A stretch of DNA of 49,440 bases from Flavobacteriales bacterium (GTDB lineage Bacteria > Bacteroidota > Bacteroidia > Flavobacteriales > TMED113), in contig PBCX01000004.1 in NCBI GenBank assembly GCA_002718035.1, positions 1 through 49,440 on the forward strand, in the 5' to 3' direction. The position numbers were made by a program, and so were the translations under genes. Shown piece by piece: positions 36,898-44,975 of this stretch (position 1 is the first letter of the stretch; each line of letters begins with the position of its first letter). The notes under the pieces are model-generated. The model saw only the letters and a program-made list of their open reading frames with translations. It was not told where the DNA came from and did not search any database.

Positions 36898-38121
36898 ATG
36901 GCTGAGATTGTTAGAATGCCAAGATTAAGCGATACTATGACTGATGGAGTTGTATCAAAGTGGCATAAAAAAGAAGGTGATCAAATAAAGGAAGGTGACT
37001 TGTTAGCTGATATTGAAACTGATAAGGCAACAATGGAGTTTGAGTCTTTTCAAGAGGGCGTGCTTTTATACATCGGTGTCAAAGAATCTGATTCTGCTCC
37101 GGTTGATTCAATTTTAGCTATTTTAGGTGAAGAAAACGAAGATATCTCTTCATTAATAAAACAAGAAAACAATATTTCATCAACTAATTTAGAAACTCAA
37201 GAGGTTGTAACTCAGGAAGAGAAAATAGCAATAAATTCAAAAGTTGATAAAAATGAAAAATTTGTTGAAATTCAAGAAGAAAAAAGATTGAAAATTTCTC
37301 CACTTGCTAGAAAAATAGCAAATGAGAAAGGTATAGATATTAATTTAATTAGTGGGTCAGGAGAAAATGGTCGTATAATTAAAAGAGATTTAGATACACC
37401 TTCCCTTATTAAAGAAGATAATATTATTGAATCATTATCAATTAGCAGTGGAGAGGCTCAACCACTTTCACAAATGAGAAAGACAATTGCTAATAGACTA
37501 TCGCAATCAAAGTTTACTGCGCCTCATTTTTATTTAACATCTAAAATTAATGTTGATGGTTTATTTGAATTAAGGAAAAGTTTAATTAATAATCTTGATA
37601 CAAAAATATCATTTAATGATATTATTATTAAAGCAGTTTCCTTATCATTATCAAAACATCCAAATATTAATGTTTCATGGGGAGGGGACTCAATAATTCA
37701 AAACACTGAAATAAATATTGGAGTTGCAATAGCAGTTGATGAAGGTTTAGTGGTTCCAGTAATTAAAGATGCAGATAAAAATAATATTCTTGAAATTTCT
37801 GAAAAAATCAAAAATTTTGTAGAAAAAGCAAAAAATAAAAAACTTAGTTTAGATGAGTTATCTGGTAATACATTTACTGTGTCTAATTTAGGAATGTTTG
37901 GTATTGATGAATTTACAGCAATAATTAATCCTCCAGATGCTTGTATACTTGCAATTGGTGCTATTCAACAAACTCCCATAGTTAAGGACGGAGAAATAGT
38001 TATAGGTAATATTATGAAAGTAACACTATCTTCTGATCACAGAGTGGTTGATGGGTCTCAAGGAGCTCAATTTTTAAAAACTTTAAAAACTATGTTAGAA
38101 AACCCATTATTAATGATTTAA
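36898..38121 (+). CDS. pdhC: pyruvate dehydrogenase E2, dihydrolipoamide acetyltransferase
   Basis: 407 residues from the ATG at 36898. The open frame extends upstream into pdhA, but MAEIVRMPRLSDTMTDG is the standard E2 start. Domains: lipoyl domain (1-80) with the lipoylated Lys43 in IETDKATMEF, a Glu/Lys-rich linker, a peripheral subunit-binding domain at about 136-172 (KISPLARKIANEKGID, NGRIIKRDL), then the catalytic domain ending with the active site SSDHRVVDGSQGAQFL (His381, Asp385). There is one lipoyl domain only. It moves acetyl groups from E1 to CoA. Confidence 0.96.
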   Translation: MAEIVRMPRLSDTMTDGVVSKWHKKEGDQIKEGDLLADIETDKATMEFESFQEGVLLYIGVKESDSAPVDSILAILGEENEDISSLIKQENNISSTNLETQEVVTQEEKIAINSKVDKNEKFVEIQEEKRLKISPLARKIANEKGIDINLISGSGENGRIIKRDLDTPSLIKEDNIIESLSISSGEAQPLSQMRKTIANRLSQSKFTAPHFYLTSKINVDGLFELRKSLINNLDTKISFNDIIIKAVSLSLSKHPNINVSWGGDSIIQNTEINIGVAIAVDEGLVVPVIKDADKNNILEISEKIKNFVEKAKNKKLSLDELSGNTFTVSNLGMFGIDEFTAIINPPDACILAIGAIQQTPIVKDGEIVIGNIMKVTLSSDHRVVDGSQGAQFLKTLKTMLENPLLMI

Positions 38122-38134
38122 ATAAATATTTAAT

Positions 38135-39889
38135 ATGAGTAGTTCAAAAGTAATGAACGATTTTCTTTCAACAAATTCACACTTAAAAAGTTTACCAAGT
38201 CATTTATTACAATACATAGTAGATCAAGATTATGAAGCTTACACACCAATTAATCATTCAGTTTGGAGATATGTAATGAAACAAAATCTTAACTATTTAC
38301 CTAAAGTCATATTTGGGGACTATCTAAATGGATTAAATGAGGCAGGTATCACTGTAGATAAAATTCCAAATTTATATGGAATGAATAGAATTCTTCAAAA
38401 AGTTGGATGGGCTGCAGTATGTGTAGATGGTTTTATTCCCCCTAAAGCATTTATGGAATTTCAAGCACATAGAGTTTTGGTAATAGCAGCTGATATTCGA
38501 CAAATTAATCACATTGAATATACACCTGCTCCTGACATTTTACATGAAGCTGCGGGGCACGCACCTATTATTCCTAATGAATCATATTCAGAATATCTAC
38601 AGCTTTTTGGTGATATTGGATCAAAAGCATTTTCATCTTCTACTGATTTACAACTATTTGAATCAATTAGAAACTTATCTATATTAAAAGAAGCACCTGG
38701 GGTTTCTAAAAAATTAATTAATAAATCTCAAAAGGAAGTTGAATCTATCCAAGAAAGAGCAAAAAAAGAAGACCTTTCCGAGATGTCTATGATTAGGAAT
38801 TTGCATTGGTGGACTGTAGAATATGGATTAATTGGAACACTAAAAAATCCAAAAATTTATGGTGCTGGTTTATTATCTTCCATTGGGGAAAGTGTATGGT
38901 GTATGAGTAAAGAAGTTAAAAAAATCAATTATAATATTAATGCTTGTAAAGTAAATTTTGATATAACAAAACCACAACCACAGCTTTTTGTAACACCAAG
39001 TTTTGAGTATTTAATAGATGTATTAAATCAATTTTCTAATAATATGGCATATAAGAGAGGTGGAGAGTATTCAATAGAACAAGCAATTAGTTCAAAAAAA
39101 ATCTCAACTTGTGTTTACAATAATGGTTTACAAATTTCAGGAATATTTACAGATTTAATTAAGAAAAAAAATATTAGTATTTATTTAAAGACATTGGGTC
39201 CAACATCGCTTTCTTATAAAAATAAAGAAATAAAAAAACATGGATCTAATTTTCATAAAGATGGATTTGGCGCACCATTAGGGAAAATAATTAATTATGA
39301 ATTATCAAATTTGAATTTAGATAAATGTAAAAGTTTAGGTCTTTATATAGGAAGTAAAATATCTTTTAAATATGAAACTGGTCTACAAATAGATGGAAAA
39401 ATATGTGATTTTGTTTTAAATGATAATGAAGAGGTACTTTTAATTTCTTTTGTTAATTGTAATGTTAAATATGGTGAAGAGTATTTATTTAAAGAAGAAT
39501 GGGGTCAATTTGATTTAGTTGTTTCAGAAAAAATAATTTCATCTTTTCCTAGTCCTGCAGATATAAGTTCATTTGCAGAAAAAAAATATAATTACAAATC
39601 ACAAACAATAAAAATTAACTATTCTTTAAAAGATGAAAAAATTCATAGTTTGTATAAAAAAGTAGAGGAGATAAGAACAAAAAAGATAAAATTTACTGAT
39701 TTGGAGAAAATTTTTAGGGATTTAAAATTACAGCATAGCGAAGAATGGTTACTTTTATTAGAGATTTATGAAATTTCAAAATTAAATGATTTAACAATAT
39801 ATCCTGAAGTCAAAGATTACCTTTCAATTTTATCAAAAAATAGAAAAGACTTAAGTAAACTTATATATGATGGATTAAAATTATTATGA
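38135..39889 (+). CDS. aromatic amino acid hydroxylase (phenylalanine 4-monooxygenase-like)
   Basis: 584-residue pterin-dependent hydroxylase. The catalytic domain occupies about residues 20-300, with PDILHEAAGHAPIIPN supplying Fe ligands His137 and His142 and WWTVEYGLIG supplying Glu229. Bacterial PAH is usually about 260-300 residues. This protein has about 280 more residues after the catalytic domain, with a beta-rich part (residues about 330-480) and a helical, Lys/Glu-rich end. Long forms like this occur in Bacteroidota. It hydroxylates phenylalanine (or another aromatic amino acid) using tetrahydropterin and O2. It overlaps the following SDR gene by 4 bases (ATGA), suggesting coupled expression. 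Confidence 0.9.
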   Translation: MSSSKVMNDFLSTNSHLKSLPSHLLQYIVDQDYEAYTPINHSVWRYVMKQNLNYLPKVIFGDYLNGLNEAGITVDKIPNLYGMNRILQKVGWAAVCVDGFIPPKAFMEFQAHRVLVIAADIRQINHIEYTPAPDILHEAAGHAPIIPNESYSEYLQLFGDIGSKAFSSSTDLQLFESIRNLSILKEAPGVSKKLINKSQKEVESIQERAKKEDLSEMSMIRNLHWWTVEYGLIGTLKNPKIYGAGLLSSIGESVWCMSKEVKKINYNINACKVNFDITKPQPQLFVTPSFEYLIDVLNQFSNNMAYKRGGEYSIEQAISSKKISTCVYNNGLQISGIFTDLIKKKNISIYLKTLGPTSLSYKNKEIKKHGSNFHKDGFGAPLGKIINYELSNLNLDKCKSLGLYIGSKISFKYETGLQIDGKICDFVLNDNEEVLLISFVNCNVKYGEEYLFKEEWGQFDLVVSEKIISSFPSPADISSFAEKKYNYKSQTIKINYSLKDEKIHSLYKKVEEIRTKKIKFTDLEKIFRDLKLQHSEEWLLLLEIYEISKLNDLTIYPEVKDYLSILSKNRKDLSKLIYDGLKLL

Positions 39890-40590
39890 AAAAAGTACTA
39901 ATCACAGGCGCTAGCAAGGGAATAGGTTATGAGCTTGCATTAAAGTTTGCAATCGAAAATCATGCTTTATTTTTGATTGCACGAAACAAGAAAAAGCTAG
40001 ATAAGTTAAAAGATAAAATAAAGAAAATTAATCCAAAATTACCTTGTTATGTTTTTTCATTTGATCTTATTAACATAGATGGTACTGTAGATTTAATTTT
40101 TAATATTAAAAATAAGTTTGGAAGTCTCGACATAGTAATTCACAATGCTGGTTTATTAATTAATAAAAACTTTGTTAAGATTAAAAAAACTGACTTAATA
40201 AATTCATTTATGATTAATTATTTTTCTCCATTTTTAATTACTCAAAAATTAATTCCAATTTTGTCAAAAGAGGCTCATACTATTTTTATCAGTAGTGTTG
40301 GGGGTTTAAATAATTCAGTAAAGTTTCCTGGCCTATCCTCATATAGTCCTAGTAAAGGCGCATTAATAACATTAACTGAATGTTTAGCAGAAGAATTTAA
40401 AATGAAAAAATTTAGGTTCAATTGTTTAGCACTTGGCGCAGTACAAACTAAAATGTTAGAGAAAGCATTTCCTGGATACAAGGCCCCTCTGTTACCAAAT
40501 GAAATGGCAGATTTTATTTACAATTTTTCAATCAATGGAAATAAATATTTTAATGGTAAAGTTTTACCTGTTTCAACTAGTACACCATAA
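39886..40590 (+). CDS. short-chain dehydrogenase/reductase
   Basis: 234-residue Rossmann-fold SDR. TGASKGIGYELA (residues 6-17) is the NAD(P)-binding motif with a Lys following the first Ser, IVIHNAG is the NNAG-equivalent, Ser in FISSVGG and Tyr153/Lys157 in YSPSKGA complete the catalytic set. The substrate is not determined. The start overlaps the stop of the aromatic amino acid hydroxylase by 4 bases. Because that enzyme needs a reduced pterin, a pterin-recycling role is one possibility, but lipid, sugar or quinone reductases look alike at this level. Confidence 0.9.
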   Translation: MKKVLITGASKGIGYELALKFAIENHALFLIARNKKKLDKLKDKIKKINPKLPCYVFSFDLINIDGTVDLIFNIKNKFGSLDIVIHNAGLLINKNFVKIKKTDLINSFMINYFSPFLITQKLIPILSKEAHTIFISSVGGLNNSVKFPGLSSYSPSKGALITLTECLAEEFKMKKFRFNCLALGAVQTKMLEKAFPGYKAPLLPNEMADFIYNFSINGNKYFNGKVLPVSTSTP

Positions 40591-40596
40591 ATTTTT

Positions 40597-40628
40597 GTTG
40601 TTTTATATAAAAGTTGGTTGTATATTAG
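40597..40628 (+). promoter_or_regulatory. probable promoter of the tRNA-Ile/tRNA-Ala transcript
   Basis: GTTG (40597-40600), 20 bases, then TATATTAG (40621-40628), each one mismatch from TTTG and TAnnTTTG. A short GC-richer stretch (CATCCG) follows, as often seen at strong stable-RNA start sites. It lies about 40 bases before tRNA-Ile. Confidence 0.45.
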
Positions 40629-40669
40629 CATCCGTTTTTTGAAGTGTTCTTTTAAATGATAAAAATTAA

Positions 40670-40743
40670 AGTCTCGTAGCTCAGCTGGTTAGAGCGCTAC
40701 ACTGATAATGTAGAGGTCGGCAGTTCAAGTCTGCCCGAGACTA
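40670..40743 (+). tRNA. tRNA-Ile (anticodon GAU)
   Basis: Acceptor stem AGTCTCG pairs with CGAGACT (40736-40742), discriminator A40743. The D arm is GCTC/GAGC, the anticodon arm CTACA/TGTAG encloses CTGATAA (anticodon GAT), and the T arm is GGCAG/CTGCC around TTCAAGT. CCA is not encoded. It lies 13 bases before tRNA-Ala. Confidence 0.96.
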
Positions 40744-40756
40744 CTTTAAAATAGAT

Positions 40757-40830
40757 GGGGGATTAGCTCAGCTGGCTAGAGCGCCTGCCTTGCACGCAGG
40801 AGGTCGTCGGTTCGACTCCGACATTCTCCA
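40757..40830 (+). tRNA. tRNA-Ala (anticodon UGC)
   Basis: Acceptor stem GGGGGAT pairs with ATTCTCC (40823-40829, two G-T pairs), discriminator A40830. The anticodon arm CCTGC/GCAGG encloses CTTGCAC (anticodon TGC). The T arm is GTCGG/CCGAC around TTCGACT. It forms a pair with tRNA-Ile, the combination usually found inside rRNA spacers, but no rRNA gene flanks it here. Confidence 0.96.
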
Positions 40831-40833
40831 CAA

Positions 40834-40874
40834 AAGCGGAACAATTTTTTAATAGAAATAGTTCCGCTTTTTTT
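40834..40874 (+). terminator. rho-independent terminator after tRNA-Ala
   Basis: AAGCGGAAC (40834-40842) pairs perfectly with GTTCCGCTT (40861-40869) around an 18-base AT-rich loop, followed by a run of T. It ends the tRNA-Ile/tRNA-Ala transcript and is the clearest terminator in the window. Confidence 0.9.
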
Positions 40875-40909
40875 GTATAATTGTTTATAATAAGATTTAA
40901 TTAAATAAT

Positions 40910-43033
40910 ATGTCAAATTTTAATATAAAATTGAAATTAATATTTTTTTTATTTTTTACGTTTTCTCTCTTTGCACAAAAAGAAATAACATTATATGATG
41001 CAGTCTTAAAAAGAATGACTGATTTTTACCCTCAAAACATATCAAATTTACAATGGCAAAAAAGTCAAGATAATTACAGTTACATAAAGGATTCTTGTTT
41101 AGTTATTTTTAATGCTAATAACAATTTGATTGATAAAATATGTATTAATGAAATTTATGATAAAGAAGATATAAATACTTTTCCAAAAGTTGAATGGGTA
41201 ACTAATCATAGCTTTAAGTATCAAATAAAAAATCAAATTTATTTATTTAACACAAAGAGAGGAAGAAAGCCTGTTACATATTTGAAATTCGATGGAAATT
41301 CAAAAAATAAAGATTATAATTTTAAAAGAAATTTAATAGCCTACACGATAGGTAATAATTTATTTGTTTCTGACAATGAAAATGTGAAGCAAGTAAATTT
41401 AAGTAAAGAAAATGTCACTTTTGGTCAGGTTGTTCATAGATATGAATTTGGAATAACTAAAGGAACATTTTGGTCTCCAAATGGAAATAAATTAGCTTTC
41501 TACAAGAATGATGAAAAGAATGTTAATGAGTATCCTCTATTAATAACATCAGATACAACTTCAACTATTAAACAAATTAAATATCCTATGTCTGGTGATT
41601 TAAGTGAAATTGTTAATGTTGGAATATACGATATTGATACTGAAAAAGTTAAATATTTACAAATTGATAATATCAAAGATTATTACTTAACAAACATATG
41701 CTGGGGTCCTTCGGAAAAATATATATATGTATCGGTCTTAAATAGAGATCAAAATCATTTGATGTTAAAAAAATATGACTCTAGTAGTGGAAAGTATTTG
41801 AAAACACTAATTGAAGAGAAGGATGAAAAATACGTACACCCATTACATCCTATGATTTTTCTTGATAATGAAAAGTTTTTATGGAGATCTGAAAAAAACG
41901 GATTTGACCATTTTTATTTGTATAATCAAAAGGGTAAACTACTTAGAAAGGTTACTGAAGGTGATATAATAGTAAAGGATTTTTTAGGATTTAAAAATGA
42001 AACAATTTATTTTTCAGCTTATTCAAATGATGGATTAGATGTTCATTTATATAGTTTTAGTTTAGAGGAGAAAAATAAAAAAGCACAAAAGAATTTAACA
42101 TCAAACTTTCCAGGTTTTCATAAATTGAAAATTAGTCCTTCTGGAAAACTATTTATCGATGAATTTTCAAATTTAAAATTACCTAGAATTATTCAAATAA
42201 TTGACTCAAAAGGACAATTTATATATAAATTATTAGATGCTAAAAATCCACTTGCTGATTATAATATAGGAAAAACAGATTTATTTAAAATTTCATCAGA
42301 TGATAACATATTTCTTAATTCTAGATTAATTAAACCCTATAATTTTGATGTTAATAAAAAATACCCGGTATTAATATATGTATATAATGGACCACAAATT
42401 CAACTTTTAACTAATTCATGGTTAGCAAATACACCTTTGTGGATGTATTATTTGGCTAATCAGGATTATTTAATATTTACTGTTGATGGTCGGGGGTCTG
42501 AAAATAGAGGAAAAGATTTTGAACAATCCGTTTATAAATACTTAGGAAATATTGAAATGATCGATCAAATGAAAGGATATAATTACTTAAAATCCTTGCC
42601 TTATGTTGACTCTAGTAGAATTGCTTTACATGGTTGGAGTTATGGTGGATTTATGACTACAAATTTATTATTAAATTATCCTGACCTTTTCACTTGCGGA
42701 GTAGCTGGAGGACCAGTGACTGATTGGTCTCTATATGAGGTAATGTATACTGAAAGATATATGCAAACTCCAATTAAAAATAAAGATGGATATGTTTCTA
42801 CTAACCTATTAAATCAAATAAATAATTTAAAGTCTAGTTTACTTATGATTCATGGTTTAGTTGATGATGTAGTTGTAGTACAACATTCATTAAAATTTAT
42901 TGAAGAATGCATAAAAAATAATATACCAATTGATTATTTTCTTTACCCAAATCATCCTCATAATGTAAGAGGAAAAGATAGACTTCATTTAATGGAAAAA
43001 GTGCTTAAATATATATTAGACAACAATGAATAG
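40910..43033 (+). CDS. S9 family (dipeptidyl peptidase IV-like) serine peptidase
   Basis: 707-residue exported peptidase with signal peptide (residues 1 to about 22, ending LFAQ). An N-terminal beta-propeller (about 30-470) includes the DPPIV_N region GITKGTFWSPNGNKLAFYKND. The C-terminal alpha/beta-hydrolase domain has Ser577 in HGWSYGGFM, Asp652 in HGLVDDVV and His684 in NHPHNVRG as the catalytic triad. The propeller carries DP IV-type markers, including the YEFGITKGTFWSPNG segment, so N-terminal dipeptide removal after proline is likely. It is periplasmic or membrane-linked. The following lipoprotein gene overlaps its 3' end by 8 bases. Confidence 0.93.
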   Translation: MSNFNIKLKLIFFLFFTFSLFAQKEITLYDAVLKRMTDFYPQNISNLQWQKSQDNYSYIKDSCLVIFNANNNLIDKICINEIYDKEDINTFPKVEWVTNHSFKYQIKNQIYLFNTKRGRKPVTYLKFDGNSKNKDYNFKRNLIAYTIGNNLFVSDNENVKQVNLSKENVTFGQVVHRYEFGITKGTFWSPNGNKLAFYKNDEKNVNEYPLLITSDTTSTIKQIKYPMSGDLSEIVNVGIYDIDTEKVKYLQIDNIKDYYLTNICWGPSEKYIYVSVLNRDQNHLMLKKYDSSSGKYLKTLIEEKDEKYVHPLHPMIFLDNEKFLWRSEKNGFDHFYLYNQKGKLLRKVTEGDIIVKDFLGFKNETIYFSAYSNDGLDVHLYSFSLEEKNKKAQKNLTSNFPGFHKLKISPSGKLFIDEFSNLKLPRIIQIIDSKGQFIYKLLDAKNPLADYNIGKTDLFKISSDDNIFLNSRLIKPYNFDVNKKYPVLIYVYNGPQIQLLTNSWLANTPLWMYYLANQDYLIFTVDGRGSENRGKDFEQSVYKYLGNIEMIDQMKGYNYLKSLPYVDSSRIALHGWSYGGFMTTNLLLNYPDLFTCGVAGGPVTDWSLYEVMYTERYMQTPIKNKDGYVSTNLLNQINNLKSSLLMIHGLVDDVVVVQHSLKFIEECIKNNIPIDYFLYPNHPHNVRGKDRLHLMEKVLKYILDNNE

Positions 43034-43508
43034 AGCACTATATATTATGATTATTTTATTTTTTTCTTGTACTATTGAAGATGAAGAAAATTATTTTGGC
43101 TGTACTGATGAAAATGCACTTAATTTTGATTCATCTGCAATTGAAAATGACAATTCATGTCTTTATTCAGAAGGTTGTACAGACCCTTCTGCTTGTAATT
43201 TTAATGAATTAGCAATTGAAGATGATGGGAGTTGTAACTATCCGGAACTACTTGTCTATCAATCTAAAAATGAACGAGATATTCAATCAATAATTGAACA
43301 AAAATGTAATAATTGTCATATTTCACAAGGTCTTGCTCCTTTAAATTATAGTGTTCTTACTCAACAAGGAGGACAGGTTTTAAAAAACTTTATTAATGGC
43401 AATGCTATTAACTACTCGTACAATATAATGCCTCCACCGGGTAGCACCCCCTTAACTGATTGTGAGAAAGTAGAATTATTAACATGGATTGAAAATGGAA
43501 TGGATTAA
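43026..43508 (+). CDS. c-type cytochrome lipoprotein with GCTD repeats
   Basis: 160-residue lipoprotein with lipobox LFFSC (Cys15). Two 21-residue Cys-bounded repeats follow (residues 25-45 and 50-70: GCTDENALNF...NSC and GCTDPSACNF...GSC). Then comes a mono-heme cytochrome c domain with CNNCH (Cys94, Cys97, His98) and a probable axial Met135 in NIMPPPG. The terminal DCEKVELLTWIENGMD helix is typical of small class I cytochromes. It is likely an electron carrier attached to the periplasmic face of a membrane. It overlaps the S9 peptidase upstream by 8 bases and the DUF5777 barrel downstream by 14 bases, and YceI comes next. Confidence 0.9.
   Translation: MNRALYIMIILFFSCTIEDEENYFGCTDENALNFDSSAIENDNSCLYSEGCTDPSACNFNELAIEDDGSCNYPELLVYQSKNERDIQSIIEQKCNNCHISQGLAPLNYSVLTQQGGQVLKNFINGNAINYSYNIMPPPGSTPLTDCEKVELLTWIENGMD
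43098..43235 (+). repeat. two GCTD...DGSC protein repeats
   Basis: Two tandem copies in the cytochrome lipoprotein encode the pattern GC(T/M)D-x-x-A-x-N-(F/Y)-x4-A-x4-(D/N)-(G/N)-S-C, residues 25-45 and 50-70. A third copy lies at 47688-47750 in the MbnP-like lipoprotein. Two Cys per unit could form a disulfide. I recall such units in many marine Bacteroidota exported proteins. Confidence 0.85.
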
Positions 43509-44370
43509 AAAATTTTTTTTTTATTTACTAATAAGTAATTTTGTATTTTCTCAGAATAGCTTAGAAAGTTTACTAAGCCCTATGAATGATGATGATGAAA
43601 TTGTTTTAGCAACTTTTTTTTCAACTAGAATTATAAACTCACATTCAGTTGAGCTCTATGACCCAGGTGCTATGGACATGAGAATTTCACATCGATTTGG
43701 AGCATTAAATACAGGATTTTATGAGTTATTTGGATTAGATCAAGCTACAATTAGATTAGGTTTTGAGTATGGTTTAACCAAAAATATGATGATTGGAATT
43801 GGCCGAAGTAGTTATAAAAAAAATTATGACAGTTTTATCAAGTACTCGATTATTAAACAAAGAAAAAAACAAAAAATCCCTATTTCTATCGTGTATTTTA
43901 CTAGCTTGTCTATACAGAGTATTAAAAAACAACAAGAAAACTATCCTTTTTCTGGACGACTATCATATTGCAATCAATTATTAATTTCTTCAAAAATTAA
44001 CAAGAATTTTTCACTGCAAATTATGCCTACATACGTGCACAAAAATATGGTTGATTTTACAAGTTATTTTAATGATATTATTTTAATTGGGTCTGCAATT
44101 AAATATAATATATTTCGAAGTACTTCATTAAATTTTGAGTATTTTTATAGAATAACAGATGCTGATTTTTCTAATCAAAGTCAAGATGCTTTTTATAATT
44201 CATTTTCTATTGGTCTTGATATAGATGCTGGAGGTCATGTTTTTCAGTTACATGTAACTAATTCTTTATCGATGTATGAGGTTGGATTTTTAACTGAAAC
44301 AAATAGGAGTTGGTTTGATGGAGGTATCCATTTTGGATTTAATATTAGCAGAGAATTTACATTAAAATGA
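43495..44370 (+). CDS. DUF5777 family outer membrane beta-barrel protein
   Basis: 291 residues from the ATG at 43495 (MEWIKKFFFYLLISNFVFSQ is a good signal peptide; a TTG two codons earlier is less likely). The mature part matches the DUF5777 pattern: FFSTRIINSHSVELYDPGAMDMRISHRFG (in outline), NTGFYELFGLDQATIRLGFEYGLT and IGIGRSSYKKNYDSFIKY. It is predicted as an outer membrane barrel with no known transported compound. It sits between a cytochrome c lipoprotein (14-base overlap) and YceI (4-base overlap), an arrangement that implies a shared task in the cell envelope. Confidence 0.85.
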   Translation: MEWIKKFFFYLLISNFVFSQNSLESLLSPMNDDDEIVLATFFSTRIINSHSVELYDPGAMDMRISHRFGALNTGFYELFGLDQATIRLGFEYGLTKNMMIGIGRSSYKKNYDSFIKYSIIKQRKKQKIPISIVYFTSLSIQSIKKQQENYPFSGRLSYCNQLLISSKINKNFSLQIMPTYVHKNMVDFTSYFNDIILIGSAIKYNIFRSTSLNFEYFYRITDADFSNQSQDAFYNSFSIGLDIDAGGHVFQLHVTNSLSMYEVGFLTETNRSWFDGGIHFGFNISREFTLK

Positions 44371-44975
44371 AAAAAATAATCTTTATTTTCCTTATCCCTT
44401 TTATTTGTTTAGGTCAAAAGTACAAAGTTGTAGGAACTAGTACAGATTTTTTTTCTTGGGCACCTCTGGAAAATATAACTGCTATTTCAAATGATTTAGA
44501 GGGAATTGTCGATATAAACAATGGTGAGTTTTTTTTTAGATTGCCTATCAAATCATTTACATTTAAAAGATCTTTAATGCAAAAACATTTTAATGATAAA
44601 TATCTGAACTCAGATGATTATCCGTTTGCAACTTTTAAAGGGAAATCCTATAATTTAAAACAAGAACTTACAAAAGTAATTGATAAGGCCAAAGCAAACA
44701 AGATATTAAATCAAGAAGAAAGTATTATTACAAAACAATTATCAGAATTATTTGATCAAGGAATATTAGTTGAAGGTAAATTAATGATTCATGGGGAGGA
44801 GAATGATGTCAAAATTAAAATTGTACTTTCATTAGACAAAAAATTAATAAAATTTTACACTATGTTTTTTGTAAAAACTGATGATTATAAAATAAAGATC
44901 CCTAAACTTTTAAAAGATAATATTTCTGAGAAAATTGAAGTAAAGGTTTCAGGTCATTTAGAGCTTTTAGATTAG
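44367..44975 (+). CDS. YceI family periplasmic lipid-binding protein
   Basis: 202-residue exported protein; signal peptide MKKIIFIFLIPFICLG. The lipocalin-like YceI fold is suggested by YKVVGTSTDFFSWAPLENITA, the conserved MQKHFNDKYLNSDDYPFATFKG (shown in outline, residues about 69-90) and the second half GKLMIHGEENDVKIKI. YceI proteins bind isoprenoid or long-chain lipids such as quinone precursors in the periplasm. It is in an operon with a cytochrome c lipoprotein and a DUF5777 barrel, which is compatible with quinone or redox chemistry in the envelope. It converges with the subtilase gene with a 9-base overlap. Confidence 0.88.
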   Translation: MKKIIFIFLIPFICLGQKYKVVGTSTDFFSWAPLENITAISNDLEGIVDINNGEFFFRLPIKSFTFKRSLMQKHFNDKYLNSDDYPFATFKGKSYNLKQELTKVIDKAKANKILNQEESIITKQLSELFDQGILVEGKLMIHGEENDVKIKIVLSLDKKLIKFYTMFFVKTDDYKIKIPKLLKDNISEKIEVKVSGHLELLD

